12,647 bases of DNA from positions 1-12,647 of the forward strand of contig SDVU01000523.1 in NCBI GenBank assembly GCA_016256075.1, given 5' to 3'. This DNA comes from Dictyocoela muelleri (lineage: Eukaryota > Microsporidia). Made by a program: the position numbers and the translations under genes. Positions within the stretch are counted from its first letter, which is position 1. Every line of letters starts with the position of its first letter. A model generated the notes under the pieces. That model had not been told where the DNA came from. It saw nothing but the letters and a program-made list of their open reading frames with translations, and ran no database searches. This document shows, in pieces, positions 1 through 6,924 of this stretch.

Positions 1-477
1 TGCAAATTTTAAAGCAATATCTAAAAATCTTTTTTCTGACTATTGGGAATTCTGACTATCGGGAATTCTGACTATCGCTACTGAACCGTTTTATAATCAT
101 TTTTTTTTCATTTCCGGATCTTATATTTTTATAAAAATAACATTTCTATAACATGTAAATAAGACAATAAAAAAATTTTTTTATACATTTGTATTTTCAT
201 TTTAGGTATTTTGTTGTATTTATTTCGAGGAATTGTATAAAAAGTGACAAAAATATTCTTGTTTAAACTGAGATACTGTTATTTTATAAAAAGGGCGGAT
301 AGTTATCGCTCTACTATTACAAAACGAAAAATTATTTTAGTTTATATTGAAATTTATCTTACACATATTTTAAATAATTTTCTCTTCAAAAAGAAATCTA
401 TATGCTGTGTGGAGTAGTACCGACAATTCTTAGAATTTCGATTTTAGGGTATTATTTAGTTATGCTTAATGTTTTAT
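1..477. other. AT-rich stretch without a gene
   Basis: No open frame of useful length and no RNA-gene signature is visible on either strand. Apart from the 16-bp tandem repeat at 35-82, the stretch is simple AT-rich sequence with many A and T runs. Confidence 0.6.
35..82. repeat. Three tandem copies of a 16-bp unit
   Basis: The unit tctgactatcgggaat occurs as 35-50 (one change), 51-66 (exact) and 67-82 (diverged at its end). It is a short direct tandem repeat near the window edge and could continue a longer array lying to the left, although the sequence before 35 does not match the unit. Confidence 0.85.
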
Positions 478-750
478 ATGTATTTAAAATATGCTTATAA
501 CCTTTTAAATATGCCAATAACTCTTTGGATTTATAACTCAGAAAAAGGGTCTAATACTGAAAAAAGAGGTCTACAACTCTAGAAAATGTGTCTATAACAA
601 TCAAAAATACTTCTATAACTTTAGAGAAATGGGTTTATAACTCTGGTAAAATGGGTCTATAACACTAAAAATATAAGTCTATAACTCTGAACATATATGT
701 TAATGACAGTGAAAATATGAGTCTATAACTCTGAAAATAATGGTTTATAC
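478..750. repeat. 21-22-bp minisatellite, block 1
   Basis: About twelve degenerate copies of a unit close to gtctataactctgaaaatat follow one another head to tail, most 20-22 bp long. The best copies lie at the right end, around 640-745. The core tataactctgaaaa recurs with point changes and one- or two-base length changes. Each unit carries a stop triplet in some frames, so no repeat protein is implied. The same unit returns in the same orientation at 1765-1890, and a related unit at 2078-2296. Confidence 0.85.
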
Positions 751-755
751 AACCT

Positions 756-780
756 GATAATTCGCCAAAGGCGAATTATC
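756..780. repeat. Perfect hairpin, 11-bp arms with AAA loop
   Basis: The arm gataattcgcc is followed by AAA and its exact reverse complement. It sits directly at the end of minisatellite block 1. The perfect arms and three-A loop are the same design as the larger hairpin at 2762-2804, though the arm sequences differ. It could be a relic of an inverted-repeat element or a structured RNA site. No adjacent gene supports a terminator role. Confidence 0.7.
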
Positions 781-785
781 GAGTT

Positions 786-1764
786 TTTTATTTGCAAAAA
801 AAAACAGATTTTTCGCCAAAAAAAAACTCTTATAATGGTAATAACAATTATAAAAACGTCAAAAAATCCCAGGAGATAATTTAAAGATATATTTTATCTA
901 TTTATATAAAAGACACTTATCATACAAAAAAGTTAACCGTGTTTTTCTTGGTCGTATACATAGATATCATCCATGCTACTATAATCTCAAAAATATCTAC
1001 ATTATTACAAATAAAACTCCAAACAAACAATTTTCTTCAAAAATAAATTAATAATGATTGCATTGATTCCATTATGGATTTAAAATTTTCATATTTTGGG
1101 ATAATATTATTTTAAAGGTTTTAAAAAGTAATGCCTCACCCGATATAAATCTTTAAGAGATACATTTTCAAAGAAAATTAAGAATACTGGTCATTGATTC
1201 TAAAGATAAAATATCAGAAATTAAAACTATGATTATGAAGTTTTCTTAAAGAGTATATTAATTTATCAAAGTTTGACAGAATTTTAACATTTATTAGAGA
1301 TGTTTTTTAAATGTCTAGAATAGATCAAATATTTGATTTTGAATATTGTATCATTATATGTATTAAATTGTTGTACAAGCATACATTATTAATGTTTTTT
1401 TTTGACTGAAAGACCAATTTCTTCTTTCTATTTGTTCTTTGAGAAAAAAATTAACCTACTTATAAGGTTTTCAGTGGATCAAAAAATAAAAGCCTAGTTT
1501 ACTAAAAGCAGCATTATTTATAAAATAAGGAATAAAATAATTTCAAAAAGTGAAAATTAAATTATGCGAAAAATAACAGCATAATTTCGCTTAAATAATA
1601 ATTTAACAGTTATAGTAAATAACTTTAAATTTTATTTAAGTATGAATTTTGACAATTATATCAGAGCATATAAAGTTTATATAATTAAATATTCTTTTAA
1701 TATCTAAATTCTTGATAATATTCAAAATTTATACATCAAAGAAATTTGTTGAAAAATCGAGTTG
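786..1764. other. AT-rich stretch without a gene
   Basis: About 980 bp of low-complexity AT-rich sequence between two blocks of the same minisatellite. No coding region or RNA gene is visible. A small inverted repeat (aaattatgc and its complement, about 1558-1586) is present but unremarkable at this base composition. The octamer atcgagtt occurs at both borders (778-785 and 1756-1763), but no terminal inverted repeats accompany it. Confidence 0.5.
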
Positions 1765-1890
1765 CCATAACTCTGAAAATATAAGTCTATAACACTGATT
1801 ATATCAGTCTATGACTCTGAAAATATGTGTAAATAACTCTGAAAATATAGGTCTATAACTCTAGAAATATGGGTCTATAACTTTATGAAA
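1765..1890. repeat. 21-22-bp minisatellite, block 2
   Basis: About six copies of the same unit as block 1, in the same orientation and with the same tataactctgaaaatat core. The gap of about 1 kb between blocks 1 and 2 suggests one former array split by an insertion, or two independent expansions. The sequence does not decide between these. Confidence 0.8.
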
Positions 1891-2077
1891 ATTATCCTGT
1901 TTCTATGAAAAACCCTTTAATAAAATTTGGCGTCAAAAATAATTAATGATGATGTCAAATTAATTAAAGATGGAGTCAATAATAATGAAAAGAGTTGTAA
2001 ATATAAAAATAATTTATGAAGTTTATATAATTTTATCATAATTAAAGTTCTCATTTTTTTGTAACTTTTTTTAAAAA

Positions 2078-2296
2078 GTGGTTTATAGGAACGAAGTGTG
2101 TGGTTTATAATAATGCGAGGCGTGGTCAATAAGAACGAAATGTGTGGTTTATAAGAATGCAAGGGGTGTTTATAAAAATAAAATGAGTTGTTTATAATAA
2201 TGCAAGGAATGGTTTATAAGAATAAAATGTGTGGTTTATAAGAATGCAAGGATTGGTTTATAAGAATTAAATGAATGGTTTATAATAATGAAAAGG
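2078..2296. repeat. Minisatellite block 3 with 44-bp dimeric unit
   Basis: Ten units of about 22 bp begin with gtggtttata or a near variant. They alternate between type A, ending like agaacgaaatgt, and type B, ending like agaatgcaaggg, in the order A-B five times. The true period is therefore about 44 bp. Pairwise duplication of a dimer explains this better than single-unit slippage. The ggtttataa core resembles the gtctataac core of blocks 1 and 2, so all three blocks probably share an origin. The minus-strand open frame over this block is only a by-product of the repeat. Confidence 0.85.
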
Positions 2297-2761
2297 GTTG
2301 TATTTAAATAAAAAAATACATTCCAAATAAAAAGGCGGGTTTAAGTTCGTTGTAAAGGTAAAATTATAATAATTAAAAAATAAATTTTTTGATTTATCAC
2401 TCTTAAAAATTCATTGATATCATATAACTTTGATTAATTCAATTTACTCATCATATTTCTTTTTTATTATTTATCATTTTATTCTGATTAAAAAATCTTC
2501 CAATTAATGATATCAATGTAATTGTTAATATTAGTCTCGATAATCACAAAAAAATTATCTTTACTAAAAAAACATAACTCCTTCTTTTATTTTTACTATA
2601 TATATTACATGTTGACAACATCCATAGCTGCCAACCCGAAGAGTTGTCTCCCACCGTGGTCTGTGACATTTGGTTCTTGGTGTTGCGATAATACGTCACT
2701 TCTTAATCTGCCAATAACTCCAGCTATATACGCGATTTTCGTTTTATAAATGACTCAACAG
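2297..2761. other. Gene-free stretch with a GC-rich patch at about 2609-2745
   Basis: Most of this stretch is featureless AT-rich DNA. From about 2609 to 2745 the composition jumps to about half G+C by eye, with few homopolymer runs. Both strands are open here: the plus strand reads a cysteine- and proline-bearing peptide (the phrase FGSWCCDNTSLL), and the minus strand an equally plausible peptide (RLRSDVLSQHQ). Neither is a family I recognise. The patch could be a fragment of a transferred or conserved sequence, or of an unrecognised structured RNA. Confidence 0.45.
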
Positions 2762-2804
2762 CGTTAGGCTCATTTTTCACAAAATGTGAAAAATGAGCCT
2801 AACG
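2762..2804. repeat. Perfect hairpin, 20-bp arms with AAA loop
   Basis: The arm cgttaggctcatttttcaca is followed by AAA and its exact reverse complement, a 43-bp perfect palindrome with a three-base spacer. Such length without a mismatch is unlikely by chance. The right arm segment aaaatgtgaaaaatgagc recurs exactly at 3651-3668, just outside the MITE at 3319-3648. It may be a foldback or end-to-end TIR relic, or a recent arm duplication. No gene lies close enough to call it a terminator. Confidence 0.85.
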
Positions 2805-3031
2805 GTTAAGACTAAAACTCTATTATCATCTTAAATTCCACTATCATAAAATAAGAATTGTTTATTGTCGTTAGTAACATGTAACTCGACAGGAATAGCA
2901 TAATATTTTTCGACAGAAAAAAAGGGTTTTTTCTTTCTTTATTAAACAAAATCATTTAAATTTTTTAAATTTAAGGGAACTTGCATGTCAAGATTAGTTT
3001 TTTGAACATTCAAACCCACATTCTTTGTAGA

Positions 3032-3301
3032 TTACTGGGATTTTAAGGTCCTATACTTTATTTTTTGTTTAATAAACGTTCCATTGTATTTAATACCATC
3101 TTTTAAATGATTGTGAACGCCAAGCACAATCAATTCATTTGTCAAATCAGTCTTTATAAAATAATTCCCAACCCCTTTTATTACAATGCCATTATTTTCT
3201 ACCCATTTCAGTATGAATATAATTGTAGAAATATGATTCGTAATCAACCTTGTCTTTTCCTCTATTGCTTTTGATATTTTTTCTGTCAGATTTATTTTCA
3301 T
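3032..3301 (-). CDS. Hypothetical 89-residue protein, possibly a decayed FLYWCH-like fragment
   Basis: An open minus-strand frame from ATG at 3301 to a stop at 3032. It is lysine- and isoleucine-rich with no signal peptide or clear membrane segment. From about residue 30 it reads like the second half of a FLYWCH zinc finger: a tryptophan (KW), a spacer, then HNH near residue 65. However, the two cysteines a FLYWCH finger needs are absent. FLYWCH fingers are common at the start of MULE transposases, so this may be a relic of a second MULE copy on the opposite strand to the one at 3697-6507. It could also be a chance open frame, since no promoter or neighbouring gene supports it. Confidence 0.3.
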   Translation of the reverse strand: MKINLTEKISKAIEEKTRLITNHISTIIFILKWVENNGIVIKGVGNYFIKTDLTNELIVLGVHNHLKDGIKYNGTFIKQKIKYRTLKSQ

Positions 3302-3310
3302 TTTAGAGGT

Positions 3311-3656
3311 AAAAAATTGGTTCTCCTACGGGTTAGGCGCCCGTCTGATTTTTAGTAAATCGGTATCCATCCAGGAAATAAAAAAATTTTTGTTTAAATA
3401 AGCGTAAAATCGCGAGTTTTCTTCAGATATAATCATTGTAATTTTTTTCGAACAATATGAATGATTCCAAAAATTTCCGCTTCTCGGAAATTTTTGAAAA
3501 AAACTATATATAGTCGAAAAAAACTTATGTTATTATATCTAAAGATAACTCGTGATTTTACGCTTATTTAAAATAAGAATTATTTTATTTCTTCTTATGG
3601 ATACCGATTTACTAAAAATCAGACGGACGCCTAACCCGTAGGAGAACCAAAAAATG
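3311..3656. repeat. Candidate 8-bp target duplication around the 3319-3648 MITE
   Basis: aaaaaatt at 3311-3318 faces aaaaaatg at 3649-3656, seven matches of eight. In A-rich DNA this is suggestive rather than decisive. An 8-bp duplication and termini beginning GG would agree with Merlin-type insertion, as for the two better-supported elements in this window. Confidence 0.45.
3319..3648. mobile_element. MITE with arms over 100 bp and ggttctcc termini
   Basis: The first 50 or so bases (starting ggttctcctacgggttaggc) and the reverse complement of the last 50 differ at about one position. Weaker complementarity continues to about 115 bp from each end, including a shared block around aataagcgtaaaatc. 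The outer ends are much richer in G+C than the surroundings. The centre has further small hairpins, for example ccaaaaatttccg with its complement near 3470-3500. There is no coding capacity. Highly similar arms suggest a fairly recent insertion. The superfamily is uncertain; the GG ends and likely 8-bp duplication point to Merlin. Confidence 0.85.
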
Positions 3657-3696
3657 TGAAAAATGAGCTCAGCCTGCGATAATTTTCACTTTTTTG

Positions 3697-3772
3697 CTAA
3701 CCGAAAAGAGCCCTTCGTGATTTTTTCGGGTTATATTCAGGGATTTTTTCGAAAAAATCTCTGCAAAATTTT
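3697..3772 (+). repeat. MULE left terminal inverted repeat
   Basis: It begins about ctaaccgaaaagag and ends gcaaaatttta. Aligned to the reverse complement of 6432-6507, roughly three quarters of positions agree, best in the inner block agggattttttcgaaaaaat and in gcaaaatttt. It contains an inner hairpin (agggatttttt against aaaaaatctct). The left copy is the more decayed of the two. Confidence 0.7.
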
Positions 3773-4376
3773 AACCCCTAATGACAATCATAAAAATTTT
3801 ATATCTCAAAAAAATAACAAAAAAATCATTGTTGAAAATTATATTTACAATTTTGATAGAAAATGTAAAACATATTTGAGCTGGCGACTATAAAAAAAAA
3901 CTGTTTGGGAAGAATAAGAACTGACTTTGAAATAAAAAATATATTTAAAAAGATACAATCATTGGCATGAGGCCGAGCAGGAAAAAATATGCCGAGTTTT
4001 ATTAAATAATAAACTTGAAAATATCATAAATTGCGAAAAACTCAATTTTGATTCGGCTATAAAGAAAGTTTTGTCAGAAGAAAAATCAATAAATATTGAT
4101 GATATACATAATTTAAATAGCTAAGAGATTATTATACAAGAAGAATTAGAAAAAAATCCAATAATGATGAAAATGATGAAAAAATACTTGAAATTTATAA
4201 ATATACTTTTTCAAATGAAATTTTTCTTCAAAATGCAATGATGGACCCGAATGATGGATATCTATTTTTCTGTTCTGATAATTCTAAAAATATTTTAAAA
4301 AAGGCAAAAATTTTGATAGCTGATGGAACATTTTACAGTTCTCCACAATCATATTCACAAGTATATATAATCTATA

Positions 4377-4384
4377 CTATTTAT
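4377..4384. repeat. Left 8-bp target duplication of the Merlin
   Basis: ctatttat directly abuts the first base of the Merlin (ggac) and is repeated exactly at 5571-5578 after its last base. An 8-9-bp duplication is the known hallmark of Merlin elements. Confidence 0.9.
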
Positions 4385-4476
4385 GGACCTTTCCCAATAT
4401 AAGCCGATTTAAAAAATATAGGCCGATTTAAAAAATATAGGCCGATTTAAAAATTATAAGCCGATTAAAAAAAAAT
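4385..4476 (+). repeat. Merlin left terminal inverted repeat with four 19-bp subrepeats
   Basis: It starts ggacctttcccaatat and continues with four tandem 19-bp units at 4401-4419, 4420-4438, 4439-4457 and 4458-4476, each close to aggccgatttaaaaaatat. The right end (5479-5570) mirrors all four. Iterated subterminal motifs are often transposase-binding sites in DNA transposons; that role is inferred here. Confidence 0.92.
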
Positions 4477-4490
4477 TCTAAGACACCCTT

Positions 4491-5465
4491 ATGACAAGAC
4501 GAGAAGCTGATAAAAACATCACAGAAGGTATAAAAAGGAAGGAAGATATTCTAGAATTAAAATTCAAAGATGAAAGTTATGTTTTATTTTCACAAAAATC
4601 TTTAAGGGAACAATTAGAATACTTTGCCCAGATAGGTATTATACATAATACTTGTACTTGTATATGTTCAAATAGAATGGGCTTAATCAAGAAAAAGCAA
4701 GTGGTTGACGGGTATGTTTGGTTTTGTAACAATTGTCGCAAAGAAAAAACGTGTAGGTGGGGTTCAGTTTTTGAAGGATTTAAGTCTCCTATTATAAAAC
4801 TCTTCAGAGCAATGTAACATTTTTGCAGAAATGGTCTACAGGCCGACACAGTTTACGATATAGATAAATCAAAAAATACCATAAGCGTATGGTTTAGATT
4901 TCTTAGAGAAATAATTCAGGAACATTTACTTGCAAATTCCCGAGTTTTAAGAGGTTTAGATCAGAATGGAAACTAAAAAAATAGTGGAGATCGACGAATC
5001 TTTATTTTTCAGACAAAAATATGAAAGAGGGAGGGTTAGACAACAACAGTGGGTTTGGGGAATAGTTGAACGCGACAGTAAATTATGTTCATTTTTTATA
5101 TTACCAAACAGAAGAGGAGATACTATTATACCTATTATTCTTAATAATATTAGACCAAGAACAACTATAATTACTGACTGTTGGGCCGCATATAATAGAT
5201 TTCGTGAATATCCTGACTTTACTCATTTGAATGTTAACCATAGTTTAAATTTTGTCAATCCTGTTTATTCTAATATCCACACCCAAACAATAGAGAGTTG
5301 TTGGGGGCATGCAAAAAGACGTCTTAAAAATCAATTAGGAACATACAGCGTTTCCTTAGAAGGTTACTTATTCGAATATGCTTTCAAAAGAGAATTTGAA
5401 CGTTCTAATGTTTCAATAACTTTGTTATTCTTTTAAAAGAACGTTTAGATAACATGCAAGAATAA
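4491..5465 (+). pseudogene. Merlin transposase (IS1595/ISXO2-type DDE), disrupted
   Basis: The ATG at 4491 lies just inside the left terminal repeat. The first 108 residues include a zinc-ribbon region: cysteines at 55, 57 and 59, then FCNNC at 79 and 82. Next comes a helix-turn-helix-like stretch (LQADTVYDIDKSKNTISVWF) beyond a TAA at 4815-4817. After a frame change close to 4970 the catalytic domain is open from 4966 to 5436. Counted from the ATG at 4966 it has D10 in VEIDES, D71 in TDCWAAY, then HTQTIE with E110 and SCWGHAK, which is the ISXO2 signature. A further frame change near 5415 precedes a plausible original C-terminus (LLKERLDNMQE) ending with TAA at 5463-5465. That gives one stop and two frameshifts, with all catalytic residues kept. 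Whole length would be about 320 residues, normal for Merlin. Confidence 0.92.
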
Positions 5466-5478
5466 AAAAAATATTTTA

Positions 5479-5570
5479 AATTTTTTTAAATCGGCTTATA
5501 ATTTTTAAATCGGCCTATATTTTTTAAATAGGCCTATATTTTTTAAATCGGCTTATATTGGGAAATGTCC
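5479..5570 (-). repeat. Merlin right terminal inverted repeat
   Basis: The reverse complement of 4385-4476 with about four differences, including the fifth base from the tip and one changed base in a subrepeat. The 19-bp units lie at 5479-5554 and the tip reads gggaaatgtcc. It is followed at once by the octamer ctatttat. Confidence 0.92.
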
Positions 5571-5578
5571 CTATTTAT
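5571..5578. repeat. Right 8-bp target duplication of the Merlin
   Basis: An exact copy of ctatttat at 4377-4384. The MULE reading frame resumes directly after it (FRKSIPQAFVLMK), which confirms where the insertion border lies. Confidence 0.9.
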
Positions 5579-6431
5579 TTCAGGAAATCTATACCGCAAG
5601 CCTTTGTACTAATGAAAAGCAAGAGCTTATCTTGTTATAATAATGTTTTTTCATTTCTAGAGCAAATGACTAACACTAATCCCGAATATTTCATTATTGA
5701 TTTTGAAATAACACCATATAACATTATTAAAAAAATTTGGCCGAATGTTATATTGAACGGATGTTTTTTCACTTTTCACGTATAGTTATAAGATATTTAA
5801 ATCAAAATGGTTTGATCATTAATTACAAAAGTGATCTTAATTTCAGAAAATTCGTAAAATATTTAATATTTTTAGCATATGTGCCAGAAAATTCAGTATT
5901 CGAAGAATTTGAGAAAATTTGCAAATTATCAAATCAAAGTCTTGAATATCAAAAGGTGATTGATTTTTTCAATAGTAATTTTATTTTAAATGTCTTCAAA
6001 AAACCTAATAAAAATGTTACTTTTTGGTCAGCAAATTCAAGAATAATTAAAAATATTCCTACAACTACAAATGCCTGTGAAGCCTATCATCGACACTTAA
6101 ATTCGAAAATAAGTCGCAAGAATAAAAAGCTCGTTAAAATTATTGATATTTTTAAAAAAGAGGAGCAGAGACTAAAAATAGTGATGAGCAATTTAAAAAA
6201 TGGAAAATTAAGTAATAACTCAAAAAATGATAAAAGAATAAAAATATAATTTTAAATTTTTCATATTATGATGATTTTGAATTTTATGAGGCAATGGAGA
6301 AAGTTTTAAATATTTATATTTAATAAATGAATTTTGAGAATTTATAAAAAAAGTTTTAATTTTTGATATTTTTTTTTTTGATTTTTTCGAAATGTAAATT
6401 TCGATTTGTAATTAAAATTAAAATTAAAATT

Positions 6432-6507
6432 AAAATTTTGCAGGGATTTTTTCGGAAAAATCCCTGCAACACTATCCGAAAAAATCCTTCGGGATTTTTT
6501 CGGATAG
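6432..6507 (-). repeat. MULE right terminal inverted repeat
   Basis: Read inward from 6507: ctatccgaaaaaatcccgaa, a foldback partner ending cggatag, then a second hairpin gcagggatttttcc with its complement, and gcaaaatttta. The two hairpins are nearly perfect on this side. Just inside lies a run of about five ttaaaa units (about 6411-6437). Confidence 0.75.
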
Positions 6508-6924
6508 GGTTCAAAAATTCTTAACACATCCTAAAATTCTTTAGTCATTAAATAACTTTACGGTCGAGCGGCCATATAAAGTAAATCTTCCACAGGTACG
6601 AAACTTAGCGTAAGAATGGGCTTTACATTAGACTTAATAAAATAGTCTCTTTACATTCCTTAGAAAATTTTAAATTTTTAACTCTACGCTAAACGATTTG
6701 GCCTAGGTGAAATAAACATCCAAAGAAATCAGAATTCAAGAAATACTTCCTGCAACAAATGTAACTAGCGACCTCAAAGTCTAAAATTAATTTTTAGGTT
6801 TTAAATTTCCATTATTGATCTTTTCAAGCCAATTGAAAAAAATATTGTAATAAAGTTTGTTTTTTTTCTTCATGAAACAGAAAATAAGACGAGGATTTTT
6901 TTCCTGATATTACACTGGATGGCA
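6508..6924. other. Spacer without a recognisable gene
   Basis: About 415 bp between the MULE and its transposase-free relative. It is somewhat less AT-rich than the flanks in 6550-6760. A loose inverted pair is present (cttagcgtaa near 6605 and tacgctaaac near 6684). No open frame, tRNA or rRNA signature is visible. It could be old host intergenic DNA. Confidence 0.5.

Larger units (their letters stand above)
4385..5570 (+). mobile_element. Merlin DNA transposon, 1186 bp, inserted in the MULE
   Basis: The element has 92-bp terminal inverted repeats that differ at only a few positions, a perfect 8-bp target duplication, and an internal IS1595/ISXO2-type transposase gene in the same orientation as the interrupted MULE gene. 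The size is typical for Merlin elements, which descend from or share ancestry with bacterial IS1595-group insertion sequences. The near-identical ends suggest a fairly recent insertion, yet the transposase already has several breaks. The copy may therefore have been mobilised in trans after its gene decayed. Confidence 0.93.
3771..6249 (+). pseudogene. MULE transposase with FLYWCH finger, disrupted
   Basis: In order: a FLYWCH-like finger at about 3790-3970 (YIYNFDRK ... LSW, a C in NCLGRIRTD, then HWH); a linker; the first catalytic aspartate in ADGTF (codon 4322-4324); and after the Merlin insertion the second aspartate in IIDFE (5699-5701), the GCFF/HF segment near 5760-5780, and the final glutamate in NACEAYHRHL (6079-6081). 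That is the MULE DDE order. The gene ends at 6249. Damage visible: loss of frame around 3890-3900 and again near 3950, a TAA at 4122-4124, a shift near 4165-4172, the Merlin insertion, and a one-base slip in the T run near 5764-5769. The flanks of the Merlin are in the same frame once one octamer copy is discounted, so that insertion hit a still alignable frame. No convincing ATG precedes the finger within the element. It is inactive as it stands. Confidence 0.85.
3697..6507 (+). mobile_element. Decayed MULE DNA transposon carrying a nested Merlin
   Basis: The element is bounded by related inverted ends at about 3697-3772 and 6432-6507, and contains remains of a FLYWCH plus MULE-type DDE transposase on the plus strand. 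Without the inserted Merlin and its duplicated octamer it would be about 1.6 kb. The terminal repeats are themselves foldbacks, with two consecutive hairpins built on phrases like ccgaaaaaatcc. No clean 9-11-bp target duplication is visible, so the outer borders may be off by several bases or the flanks have decayed. The ends match those of the transposase-free element at 6925-7712, which makes this copy the family's coding representative here. Confidence 0.8.

Noticed and set aside
778-1763. The 978-bp segment between two atcgagtt octamers as a transposon with 8-bp duplication
   Set aside because: No terminal inverted repeats and no coding content accompany the octamers. The match is probably chance.
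1917-2162. Minus-strand open frame of 81 residues
   Set aside because: It runs across the minisatellite and AT-rich DNA, and the composition follows the repeat. No domain or promoter supports it.
478-2296. CRISPR array
   Set aside because: The repeats are contiguous degenerate minisatellite units without unique spacers, and the DNA is eukaryotic.
2609-2745. 5S rRNA or tRNA-derived SINE in the GC-rich patch
   Set aside because: On the minus strand ggtgggagac resembles the 5S internal control region, but the spacing to any box A-like segment is too long and the remaining 5S landmarks are absent. No convincing tRNA A and B boxes.
2522-2749. Plus-strand open frame of 75 residues over the GC-rich patch
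   Set aside because: Only the GC-rich half looks non-random, the opposite strand is equally open there, and the first half is AT-driven. Kept as a composition anomaly, not a gene.
4577-4849. Minus-strand open frame of 90 residues inside the Merlin
   Set aside because: It is antisense to the zinc-ribbon part of the Merlin transposase, which has recognisable family motifs on the plus strand.
3697-6507. 9-11-bp target duplication for the MULE
   Set aside because: The bases outside both ends (tttttg side and ggttcaaaa side) do not match, so no duplication is claimed.
6342-6527. Minus-strand open frame of 61 residues
   Set aside because: It covers the MULE right terminal repeat and the ttaaaa tandem run; its FNFNFNF stretch is a translation of that simple repeat.
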